NCBI GenBank assembly: GCA_964559535.1
Contig: CAZLIC010000145.1
Coordinates: 1 to 5,991 of the forward strand
Direction: 5' to 3'
Length of the DNA: 5,991 bases
From: CAZLIC01 sp964559535
GTDB taxonomy: Bacteria; Pseudomonadota; Alphaproteobacteria; Rhodobacterales; Rhodobacteraceae
The notes under the pieces were generated by a model, which had not been told where the DNA came from, made no database searches, and saw only the letters and a list, made by a program, of their open reading frames with translations. Each line of letters starts with the position of its first letter. Position 1 is the stretch's first letter. Of this stretch, positions 1 through 5,904 are shown piece by piece. The position numbers and the translations under genes were made by a program.

Positions 1-1018
1 CCCAGCTCGGCATCCACAGCATGATCGAAAAGACCATGCCCAGCGTCTGCGCCCAGTCGGGCAGCGCGGTGTAGTGCAGGTGGTGCGGACCGGCCCAGAT
101 GTACAAAAAGATCAGCGCCCAGAAGTGGATGATCGACAGCTTGTAGCTGTAGACCGGCCGCCCGGCCTGCTTGGGCACGAAGTAGTACATCATGCCCAGG
201 AAGCCCGCGGTCAGGAAGAAGCCCACCGCGTTGTGCCCGTACCACCACTGCGTCAGCGCATCCTGCACACCGCTGAACACCTGCACCGATTTCGCGCCGA
301 ACACCGACACCGGGATCGACAGGTTGTTCACGATGTGCAGCATCGCGATGGTCACGATGAACGACAGGAAGAACCAGTTGGCCACGTAGATGTGCGGCTC
401 TTTCCGGGTCATCAGCGTGCCCAGGAAGGTCAGCAGGTAGGCCACCCACACCACCGTGATCCACAGGTCGACGTACCATTCCGGCTCGGCGTATTCCTTG
501 CCCTGCGTCGCCCCCAAAAGGTAGCCGGTGGCGGCCAGCACGATGAACAGCTGGTAGCCCCAGAACACGAACCAGCCAAGGTTGCCGCCCCACAGCCGCA
601 CGGCGCTGGTACGCTGCACAATGTAGAAACTGGTGGCGATCAGGGCGTTGCCGCCGAAGGCAAAGATCACCGCGCTGGTGTGCAGCGGCCGCAAGCGGCC
701 GAAACTCGTCCAGGGCAGACCCAGGTTCAGCTCGGGGAAGGCCAGCTGGAAGGCAATCAATGTGCCCACCGCGAACCCCGCAAGGCCCCAGAAACAGGTA
801 GCGATCACGCCCGCGCGCACCACCCCGTCGTTGTAGCCCGAGACATCCGCGAAGCGCGGCTCGTCCGTGCGGCGCACGGTCCAAAGGAACATGCCGCCCG
901 CGACCAGCGCGATGATCAGCATGTGCACCTGATAGGCGATGTCATGGGCGTAATTCGCCCCGATCAGCGCAGCCAGGGTGACAAGCCCCAGCGCGACCAG
1001 CTTTGCGGCATCCCACAT
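1..1018 (-). CDS. ccoN: cbb3-type cytochrome c oxidase subunit I, N-terminal 339 residues (cut by window edge)
   Basis: Catalytic haem-copper subunit of the high-affinity cbb3 oxidase, an inner-membrane enzyme that reduces O2 to water at low oxygen and pumps protons. The frame starts at ATG 1018-1016 (MWDAAKLVALG) and stays open to the window edge; the family is usually about 530 residues in Rhodobacter relatives, so roughly 200 are missing. Seen: H113 in RPLHTSAVIFAFGGN, the likely low-spin haem b ligand; H262 in WWYGHNAVGFF; and Y306-I-W-A-G-P-H312-H313. H262, H312 and H313 match the three CuB ligands, and Y306 the cross-linked helix VII tyrosine. Spacing (44 and 6 residues) equals that of Pseudomonas stutzeri CcoN (H207, Y251, H257/H258). 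The offset of 55 residues reflects an N-terminal extension with hydrophobic segments at about 6-22 and 30-48. A purine-rich GAAGGGGG precedes the start. Upstream lies an FNR box at 1117-1130. Leftward, the rest of ccoNOPQ is expected but not visible. Confidence 0.97.
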   Translation of the reverse strand, partial: MWDAAKLVALGLVTLAALIGANYAHDIAYQVHMLIIALVAGGMFLWTVRRTDEPRFADVSGYNDGVVRAGVIATCFWGLAGFAVGTLIAFQLAFPELNLGLPWTSFGRLRPLHTSAVIFAFGGNALIATSFYIVQRTSAVRLWGGNLGWFVFWGYQLFIVLAATGYLLGATQGKEYAEPEWYVDLWITVVWVAYLLTFLGTLMTRKEPHIYVANWFFLSFIVTIAMLHIVNNLSIPVSVFGAKSVQVFSGVQDALTQWWYGHNAVGFFLTAGFLGMMYYFVPKQAGRPVYSYKLSIIHFWALIFLYIWAGPHHLHYTALPDWAQTLGMVFSIMLWMPSW

Positions 1019-1087
1019 TCCGGTTCCGGCCCCCTTCTGGTTACACCGGGACACGGCAAGGGAATGCCGCCCGGCTAGGTTCCGGGC

Positions 1088-1093
1088 CATATC
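1088..1093 (-). promoter_or_regulatory. putative -10 element of the ccoN promoter
   Basis: GATATG read on the - strand matches TATAAT at the three central positions (A2, T3, A4). It is supported mainly by position: with the FNR box centred at -41.5, the -10 hexamer should fall at about 1094-1089. No good -35 is visible, as expected for an activator-dependent class II promoter. Confidence 0.4.
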
Positions 1094-1116
1094 GGGCGCA
1101 AGCGGGGGCAAGGGCC

Positions 1117-1130
1117 TTGATCCAGATCAA
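1117..1130 (-). promoter_or_regulatory. FNR box upstream of ccoN
   Basis: Perfect FNR consensus TTGAT-N4-ATCAA (TTGATCCAGATCAA on the + strand). Its centre (1123.5) lies 105.5 bp before the ccoN start. If used as a class II activator site (centre at -41.5), transcription would begin near 1082. A weak -10-like GATATG at 1093-1088 on the - strand sits where that geometry needs it, giving a leader of roughly 64 nt. FNR activation of cbb3 operons in alphaproteobacteria is established; use of this exact site is inferred. Confidence 0.9.
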
Positions 1131-1300
1131 CGGGCCGTGATCGGGACAGGACAGGTTGCCGCAACGCAGCAATCCGGCGGGATGCCGGGCAAAAGAATGG
1201 CCGGCTGCCGTGGGACGGTGTTACCAGATGGTGAACGCGTCCTTGCAACCCATTGTTTTCGTTGAACCAGATGCACTGTCCCAGCGTGGGACGCTGCCCG
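1131..1300. other. non-coding spacer between fnrL and the ccoN FNR box, with small dyads
   Basis: No credible gene is visible in this 170-bp stretch. It contains several short inverted repeats: GTCCCA-GCG-TGGGAC (1278-1292), which can also fold as AGCGT-GGG-ACGCT (1283-1295); CCGGC-N5-GCCGG (1174-1188); GTTGC-C-GCAAC (1155-1165); and ACCA-GA-TGGT inside 1222-1235. None is followed by a T-tract on either strand, so none is a convincing intrinsic terminator. The short words GTGGGACG and ACCAGATG each occur twice. fnrL transcripts entering from the right would run through this spacer toward ccoN. Confidence 0.5.
1278..1292 (-). terminator. possible weak hairpin just after fnrL
   Basis: A perfect 6-bp stem with a 3-nt loop (GTCCCA/TGGGAC) starts about 9 bases after the fnrL stop codon. 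Position and strength fit a 3' end or processing hairpin, but there is no run of T on the - strand after it, so Rho-independent termination is doubtful. It could instead be a transcript-stabilising stem or an operator-like dyad. Confidence 0.25.
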
Positions 1301-2068
1301 TCAGACGGGCATGCCGCCGTCGCTGTCGTCGCCCGCCTCGGTCAGAAGGTCGGTCAGGTTGGGCACCTGAACATGCCGCTGGCCTTCCAGAACGATGATT
1401 CCGTCCTTGCGCAGCGCGGTAAACTGGCGGCTCACGGTCTCGATCGTCAGCCCCAGATAATCGGCGATCGTCTCGCGCGTCATCGGCAGGTCAAAGCTCA
1501 ACGTCCCGCTTGGCGCCTTTGCACCGGCCTCGCCACGCGACAGACGCGCGCGCCGGGCAAGGATCGACAGGTATGACGCGATCTTCTCGCGCGCCGTCTT
1601 GCGACCCAGAAGCAGCATCCACTCGCGCGCCGCATCCAGCTCGTCAAAGGTCATCTCCAGCAACCGGCGGCCCAGCGACGGGGTTTCCGTGACCAGCTGC
1701 AGGAACGGCAGGCGGCGGAAACAGCACAGCGTCACGTCGGTGGCCGCAACCGCGTCATAGGGCGCATTCGCCCGGTCCGGCCGCCCCACGAAATCCGACG
1801 GCAGCAACAGGCCTACCACCTGCCGCCGCCCGTCCTCCATGGTGCGGTTCAGCGCCACCACGCCGGTGACGACCGACCCCACGATGGCCATCGGCTCGCC
1901 CGCCCAAAAAATCGTCTCGCCGGCCTTGTAGTCCTTGTAGGATTTCACCGATTCCAGCCGCGCAAGCTCATCCGTCTCGCAATGCGCGCAGACGGCACGA
2001 TGCCGGATCGGGCAATCGCCGCATTCGGCCCGTCCGTCAACGATCCGCAAGATCGGCAATCCGGCCAT
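1301..2068 (-). CDS. fnrL: FnrL, oxygen-sensing CRP/FNR-family transcription regulator
   Basis: Global cytoplasmic regulator: without oxygen it binds a [4Fe-4S] cluster, dimerises and binds TTGAT-N4-ATCAA sites; oxygen destroys the cluster. The product is 255 residues. Seen: an N-terminal cysteine cluster C16-x2-C19-x7-C27 with an extra C30; a cyclic-nucleotide-type beta-roll at about 40-125; a Cys pair C115-C116 where the fourth cluster ligand is expected; a dimerisation helix near 130-160 followed by KTAREKIASYL; and a helix-turn-helix at about 196-222 (MTRETIADYLGLTIETVSR) with E210, S213 and R214 in the FNR-type E-xx-SR recognition arrangement. It ends in an acidic, Gly-rich tail. Start ATG 2068-2066 is preceded by GGAAGGGAAC, a good ribosome site; the open frame continues upstream to 2356 but would cover the FNR box and hemN. 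Divergent from hemN, same strand as ccoN. Distinguished from FixK or Dnr-like relatives by the cysteines. Confidence 0.97.
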   Translation of the reverse strand: MAGLPILRIVDGRAECGDCPIRHRAVCAHCETDELARLESVKSYKDYKAGETIFWAGEPMAIVGSVVTGVVALNRTMEDGRRQVVGLLLPSDFVGRPDRANAPYDAVAATDVTLCCFRRLPFLQLVTETPSLGRRLLEMTFDELDAAREWMLLLGRKTAREKIASYLSILARRARLSRGEAGAKAPSGTLSFDLPMTRETIADYLGLTIETVSRQFTALRKDGIIVLEGQRHVQVPNLTDLLTEAGDDSDGGMPV

Positions 2069-2071
2069 GTT

Positions 2072-2078
2072 CCCTTCC
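2072..2078 (-). promoter_or_regulatory. ribosome binding site deciding the fnrL start
   Basis: GGAAGGG on the - strand, three bases before ATG 2068. It supports the 255-residue FnrL over the 351-codon open frame that begins at 2356. Confidence 0.75.
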
Positions 2079-2102
2079 GGCGTCTGTATCGTTTTTCGCA
2101 GG

Positions 2103-2116
2103 TTGATCTGGATCAA
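2103..2116. promoter_or_regulatory. FNR box shared by divergent fnrL and hemN
   Basis: Perfect FNR consensus TTGATCTGGATCAA in the 83-bp gap between fnrL and hemN. Read on the - strand it is the same 14-mer as the ccoN box. Its centre (2109.5) is 41.5 bp from the A of the fnrL ATG and 42.5 bp from the hemN ATG at 2152. Toward hemN this suits class II activation with a start near 2151. Toward fnrL the TTGATC half-site can act as a -35 with weak -10 candidates AACGAT (2093-2088) or GATACA (2090-2085), so a bound regulator may block fnrL. The box itself is clear; the roles are inferred. Confidence 0.9.
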
Positions 2117-2151
2117 CGCCGTTGTCCACCCTGCTGGACATCCTGTCGCGC

Positions 2152-3504
2152 ATGGACATGACACACATCTTCGACAAGGCCGGTCTCTTCTCGCGCAGCG
2201 CCCCGCGCTACACGAGCTATCCGACCTCTCCCCAGTTCCACGAAGGCGTGGGGCCCTCGCAGATGGCCGAATGGCTCGGACGCCTCTCCCCGGACGCCGG
2301 GCTGTCGCTGTACCTGCATGTCCCGTTCTGCGAGCGGCTGTGCTGGTTCTGCGCATGCCGAACGCAGGGCGTCCGCACCCATGCCCCCGTCGCGGCCTAT
2401 GTCGATACGCTGATCCGGGAAATCGCGCTGGTCGCGGGCCACCTTCCCGCGCGGGGCCGCGTGCACAGGCTGCACTGGGGCGGCGGCACGCCCACCATCC
2501 TGAACGCCGACGAGATCACCCGCATCGCCGGCGCCCTGCAAAAGGCCTTCGACCTGTCGCAGGCCGAATTTTCTGTGGAAATCGACCCCACCTGCATCGA
2601 CCCCGCCCGGATGGACGCGCTGGCGGCCGCCGGCCTGTCGCGCGCCAGCCTCGGCATCCAGGACTTCGCGCCCGAGGTGCAGTCGGCCATCGGCCGCGAG
2701 CAAAGCTTCGAGATCACCCGCAACGTCATTGCCGCCCTGCGCGGCCATGGCATTGCCAGCATCAACACCGACCTTGTCTACGGCCTGCCCGCCCAGACCC
2801 CGGGCCGCCTGCACGCCACGCTTGACCGGCTCTTGTCGCTCGACCCCTCGCGCATCGCGCTGTTCGGCTATGCCCATGTGCCGTGGATGTCGCGCCGCCA
2901 GCGGATGATCCGCGAGGACCTTCTGCCCTCGCCGCATGGCCGCCACGACCTGTTCGCGCTGGCCGCCGAGCGGATCACCGATGCCGGGTTCGACATGCTG
3001 GGGATCGACCACTTCGCCCGCCCGGGCGATTCGCTTGCCATCGCCGCACATGAAGGCCGCATGCGCCGCAACTTCCAGGGTTACACCGACGACGACTGCC
3101 CCGCGCTGATCGGCCTTGGTGCCTCGTCCATCTCACGGCTGCCGCAGGGCTATGTGCAGAACGAGGCGACCACTGCTGCCTGGACGGCTGCGGTGCGCGA
3201 CGGCCGCCTGTCGGCCCACCGCGGCTTTGCCTTCGGGCTGGATGACCGCCTGCGCGGCCGCGCCATCGAAATGCTGATGTGCGATTTCCGCATCGACCTG
3301 CCCGCGCTGCACGCCAGCTTCGGCGACTTCGCCGCGCACCTGCGCCCGATCTGCCAGCACGTCGCGCAGAAGTTCGAAGGTGCCGTGAACCTCACCGCAG
3401 ACAGCCTGTCGATCCACCCCGAAGCCCGTGCCCTGACGCGCCTGATCGCCATGGAATTCGACGCCTACATCGGCGGCGCCGCGCGCCACAGCCAGGCGGT
3501 CTGA
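2152..3504 (+). CDS. hemN: oxygen-independent coproporphyrinogen III dehydrogenase (radical SAM)
   Basis: Cytoplasmic radical SAM enzyme that oxidatively decarboxylates two propionates of coproporphyrinogen III to give protoporphyrinogen IX without oxygen, allowing anaerobic haem (and, in phototrophs, bacteriochlorophyll) synthesis. The 450-residue product matches the length of E. coli HemN (457). Numbered from ATG 2152: PRYTSYPT near 18-25; C60-x3-C64-x2-C67, the radical SAM cluster ligands, followed by C69, the additional cysteine typical of true HemN; GGGTPT at about 110-115 for SAM binding; VEIDP, IQDF, DLVYGLPAQTP, YAHVPW, DHFARPGD and NFQGYTDDD, all HemN-typical. These separate it from HemW-like homologues, which lack several of them. 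The start is uncertain: TTG 2122, ATG 2152 and ATG 2158 are in frame and none has a strong ribosome site; homologous N-terminal lengths favour 2152 or 2158. Controlled by the FNR box at 2103-2116. Called hemZ in some Rhodobacter literature. Converges on livF. Confidence 0.96.
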   Translation: MDMTHIFDKAGLFSRSAPRYTSYPTSPQFHEGVGPSQMAEWLGRLSPDAGLSLYLHVPFCERLCWFCACRTQGVRTHAPVAAYVDTLIREIALVAGHLPARGRVHRLHWGGGTPTILNADEITRIAGALQKAFDLSQAEFSVEIDPTCIDPARMDALAAAGLSRASLGIQDFAPEVQSAIGREQSFEITRNVIAALRGHGIASINTDLVYGLPAQTPGRLHATLDRLLSLDPSRIALFGYAHVPWMSRRQRMIREDLLPSPHGRHDLFALAAERITDAGFDMLGIDHFARPGDSLAIAAHEGRMRRNFQGYTDDDCPALIGLGASSISRLPQGYVQNEATTAAWTAAVRDGRLSAHRGFAFGLDDRLRGRAIEMLMCDFRIDLPALHASFGDFAAHLRPICQHVAQKFEGAVNLTADSLSIHPEARALTRLIAMEFDAYIGGAARHSQAV

Positions 3505-3510
3505 CGTCAG
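3501..3510. repeat. 10-bp palindrome holding both stop codons of hemN and livF
   Basis: CTGACGTCAG is a perfect palindrome in which the hemN TGA (3502-3504) and the livF TGA (3509-3507, - strand) mirror each other. An outer pair CGGCGCC (3474-3480) and GGCGCCG (3510-3516) could form a 7-bp stem around a 29-nt loop. No T-tract follows on either strand, so this is at most a poor bidirectional terminator. Confidence 0.4.
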
Positions 3511-4211
3511 GCGCCGAAATAGGCGTCGTGCAGCAGGCGGGCATCGGCCCGCAGCGCGCTGGCCGGGCCGTGCCAGCGCATCCTGCCGCTGCGCATCACC
3601 ACGGCGGTTTCGGCCATGCCCAGCGCCAGTTCGGTGAACTGCTCGATCAGCAAGATGCCCGTGCCGCGTTCCTTCAGCGATGCCACCACGCCCAGCAACC
3701 GCTTCACGATCAGCGGCGCCAGACCCAGCGACATCTCGTCAATCAGCAGATACCGCGGGCGGCACATCAGCGCATGCGCCAGCGCCACCATCTGCTGCTG
3801 CCCGCCCGACAGCGTGCCCGCAAGCTGCCCCTTCCGCTCGGCCAGTTCGGGGAACACAGCATAAGTCCCGGCCAGCCGCCCCGCCATGTCGTCGGCCAGC
3901 ATCGACCCCGCCGCGCGCAGGTTGTCATGGACCGACAGGTCGGTGAACACACGGTGCCCCTCGGGCACCGCCGCCACACCGGCGGCGCGGATGTCCTGCG
4001 GCCCGGCGCCCGCCAATGGCCTGCCGTCCAACGTCACCGATCCGGCGGCAATCTTCAGCACCCCCGCCAGCGCCAGCACCAGTTCCGACTTGCCCGCGCC
4101 GTTCGCCCCGATCACCGCCGTCACCTGCCCCGGCACCACGTCCAGATCCACGCCCTGCACCAGCGTGCGGGCGCCGTCCGTTACCGTCAGGCCGCGCACC
4201 GACAGGGTCAT
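3507..4211 (-). CDS. livF: branched-chain amino-acid-type ABC transporter ATPase, LivF-like
   Basis: One of the two cytoplasmic ATPases that power the LivHM permease; 234 residues, the usual LivF length. Seen: Walker A GANGAGKS (35-42); the LivF-typical VPEGHRVF (82-89); a canonical signature LSGGQQQM (134-141); Walker B YLLIDE (154-159) followed by MSLGLAP; and LLIEQ with Q191 where most ABC proteins have the switch histidine, which is normal in LivF. A histidine (H146) replaces the arginine common after the signature (ARAL becomes AHAL). The ATG overlaps the livG stop by 4 nt (ATGA), with GAGG about 8 bases upstream, so translation is coupled to livG. Last gene of the operon, ending two bases from hemN. 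The substrate is inferred only from family: leucine/isoleucine/valine, other hydrophobic amino acids or related compounds; UrtE-like urea transport is less likely but not excluded. Confidence 0.94.
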   Translation of the reverse strand: MTLSVRGLTVTDGARTLVQGVDLDVVPGQVTAVIGANGAGKSELVLALAGVLKIAAGSVTLDGRPLAGAGPQDIRAAGVAAVPEGHRVFTDLSVHDNLRAAGSMLADDMAGRLAGTYAVFPELAERKGQLAGTLSGGQQQMVALAHALMCRPRYLLIDEMSLGLAPLIVKRLLGVVASLKERGTGILLIEQFTELALGMAETAVVMRSGRMRWHGPASALRADARLLHDAYFGA

Positions 4212-4927
4212 GCCTCCACCTCTTCGGTGCCAAGATAGGCTGCCTTCACCTTGGGGTCGGCCAGCACATCGGCCGTGGGGCCAAAGGCGATGCGGCGGCC
4301 GAAATCCAGCACCAGCGTTTCCGTGCAGATGCGGGCGATCAGTTCCACATCATGGTCGATCAGCAGCACCTGCGCCCCCGTCAGGCCGTTCACCTGCAAA
4401 ATCAGGTCGCCCAGTTGCCGCGTCTCGTCCACCGACATGCCGCCCGCGGGTTCGTCGAACATCACCAGCCGCGGCTGGCCCACCAGACAGCGCGCCACAT
4501 CCACCAGCCGCCGCTCGAACCCCGACAGCAACGCGCCCGGCGTGTCGGTGCGGTCGGCCAGCCCCACCACGCGCAGCATCTCGGCGGCCTCGGCCCGTTT
4601 GGCGCGGCCCCCTGTCATCGACCAGTCGGTCTGCACCAGAACGTTCTCGAAGGCCGTCAGGTCATCGGCGATCTGTTCGCGCTGGAAACTGCGGCGCAGG
4701 CCGACCTGCGCGCGGCGGTGGGGCGGCAGGCGCAGGATGTCCTGCCCGTCCACCACCACCTTGCCGGTCGCGGCGCGGGCGAACCCCGACACCACGTTCA
4801 TCAGCGTGGTCTTGCCCGCCCCGTTCGGCCCGATGATTCCCGCCACCGCTGCCGTCAGGTCCGCCGACACCGCGTTCAGCGCGACAAGCCCGCCGTAGCG
4901 GACGGTGATCCCGTCAATCCCGATCAT
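4208..4927 (-). CDS. livG: branched-chain amino-acid-type ABC transporter ATPase, LivG-like
   Basis: Partner ATPase of LivF on the cytoplasmic face of the LivHM permease. The product is 239 residues, at the short end for LivG (about 250). Seen: Walker A GPNGAGKTT (33-41); Q-loop SFQ with Q82; Walker B LVMFDE (154-159) followed by PAGGM; switch histidine H192 in LLIDHD; and a C-terminal stretch ending PKVKAAYLGTEEVEA, the family-typical AYLG tail. The signature region reads LLSGFERRLVDVARCL (133-148): the glycine is kept (G136), but the glutamines common in LivG (YGQQRRLE) are F137 and E138. The ATG overlaps the livM stop by 4 nt, with GAGAGGG about 6 bases upstream. The reading frame is intact and nothing suggests decay. 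Confidence 0.94.
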   Translation of the reverse strand: MIGIDGITVRYGGLVALNAVSADLTAAVAGIIGPNGAGKTTLMNVVSGFARAATGKVVVDGQDILRLPPHRRAQVGLRRSFQREQIADDLTAFENVLVQTDWSMTGGRAKRAEAAEMLRVVGLADRTDTPGALLSGFERRLVDVARCLVGQPRLVMFDEPAGGMSVDETRQLGDLILQVNGLTGAQVLLIDHDVELIARICTETLVLDFGRRIAFGPTADVLADPKVKAAYLGTEEVEA

Positions 4928-5904
4928 CTGCGCCCTCTCAGACGGGAAGCCAGCCCCATGATCTGCCCGGCAATCCCGTCAGGCGCGGTGATCAGCGCAT
5001 GCAGCAGGCCCGCACCGAAGATCACATAGGCCAGGTCGCTGTCGACGCCCGCGCTGTTCAGCGCCGCGGGCAGGATGCGGTACAGGAAGGCCGCCACCAC
5101 CGCCCCCAGCCAGAACCGCGCGCCCCCCACCACCGCCAGCGCAAACACCATGATCGATTCCGAGGCGCGGAAGGTGCCGTCATCCAGCAGGCCCAGACTT
5201 CCGGCCAGAAGCCCCCCCGATGCCCCCGCCAAAAGCCCGGCAATCCCGAAGGCCCATGTCTTGTACAGCGTCACGTTCACCCCCGCGGCCATCGCCGCCG
5301 CCTCGGACCGCCGGATCAGCGCCCAGGCGCGGCCGGGGAACAGGCGGCGGTGCAGCTCGATCAGCAGGAAGCCCAGCGTGGCCACGACCACCACATAGCG
5401 CAAATAGGCCTCGGGCGTCTGCGCCAGCGCGGGGCGGCGGAAGGGGGCGTTGGACCCCACGTTGATGCCCCAGAACCCCGTGCCCCCATTCGGGAACTGG
5501 TAGGTGGCAAAGATGATCTCCAGCCCCCCCGCCGCCATCAGCGTCACCAGCGCCAGATACAGGCCGCGCAGCCGCAGCGCGGGCAGGGCCAGCACCCAGC
5601 CGACAACCATGGTGGCCAGCGCGGCAAGGATCAGGTTCACCTCGAACGGCATGTCCCACAGGTAGTTCAGCCGCAGCGTGACCCAACCGCCGATGCCCAT
5701 CAGGCCAACCTGCGTCAGGCTGACCATGCCAAGCCGGGCATACATGAAGGCCACGCCCGACACGGCCATGGCAAAGCAGGCGGTCGAGGTGAGGATCGAC
5801 AGCCAGTAGCTGCCCGCGATGGCGGGCAGCACGGCAAAGCAGAAGGCCGCAAAGACCAGCCCCGCCGCGCCCGAAGGTGTGACCCTGAACAGTCCCGGCG
5901 GCAT
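4924..5904 (-). CDS. livM: branched-chain amino-acid-type ABC transporter permease, LivM-like
   Basis: Inner-membrane permease that forms the translocation path with LivH; 326 residues, normal for LivM. Hydrophobic segments are visible at about 13-30, 33-55, 60-76, 89-110, 114-133, 168-184, 211-231, 246-268 and 283-302, so about eight to nine membrane spans. Family marks: RLRGLYLALVTL (111-122), the conserved LivM helix; NGGTGFWGI (139-147); and a cytoplasmic coupling loop GRAWALIRRSEAAAMAAGVN (191-210) of the EAA type that contacts the ATPases. The start ATG 5904-5902 shares one base with the livH stop (TGATG) and has a GGGGGG-rich ribosome site about 8 bases upstream. Coupled to livG by a 4-nt overlap. 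Confidence 0.94.
   Translation of the reverse strand: MPPGLFRVTPSGAAGLVFAAFCFAVLPAIAGSYWLSILTSTACFAMAVSGVAFMYARLGMVSLTQVGLMGIGGWVTLRLNYLWDMPFEVNLILAALATMVVGWVLALPALRLRGLYLALVTLMAAGGLEIIFATYQFPNGGTGFWGINVGSNAPFRRPALAQTPEAYLRYVVVVATLGFLLIELHRRLFPGRAWALIRRSEAAAMAAGVNVTLYKTWAFGIAGLLAGASGGLLAGSLGLLDDGTFRASESIMVFALAVVGGARFWLGAVVAAFLYRILPAALNSAGVDSDLAYVIFGAGLLHALITAPDGIAGQIMGLASRLRGRR

Noticed and set aside
74..1078. 334-codon open frame on the + strand opposite ccoN
   Set aside because: It is antisense to a clearly recognisable ccoN, its translation is rich in His, Arg, Gln and Pro with no domain, and such long shadow frames are common at this GC content.
1174..1188. CCGGC-N5-GCCGG as an intrinsic terminator of fnrL
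   Set aside because: The stem is only 5 bp and the - strand continues ATTGCTGCG without a T-run.
2122..2151. TTG start for hemN adding ten residues
   Set aside because: No ribosome site is visible, the codon lies only 5 bp after the FNR box and upstream of the expected transcription start, and homologues start nearer the GLF and PRYTSYPT motifs.
2069..2356. 96-codon N-terminal extension of FnrL on the - strand
   Set aside because: It would span the FNR box and the start of hemN, is Arg/Ala-rich and low in family character, and a good ribosome site precedes ATG 2068.
2113..3051. 312-codon - strand frame opposite hemN
   Set aside because: It is a shadow of hemN with compositionally biased protein, no recognisable motif and no intergenic promoter of its own.
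3279..5029. Overlapping long + strand frames (3279-4238, 3886-4836, 4016-5029) opposite livF and livG
   Set aside because: They are mutually overlapping, Pro/Arg/Ala/His-rich translations antisense to intact ABC ATPase genes, so they are most simply high-GC artefacts.
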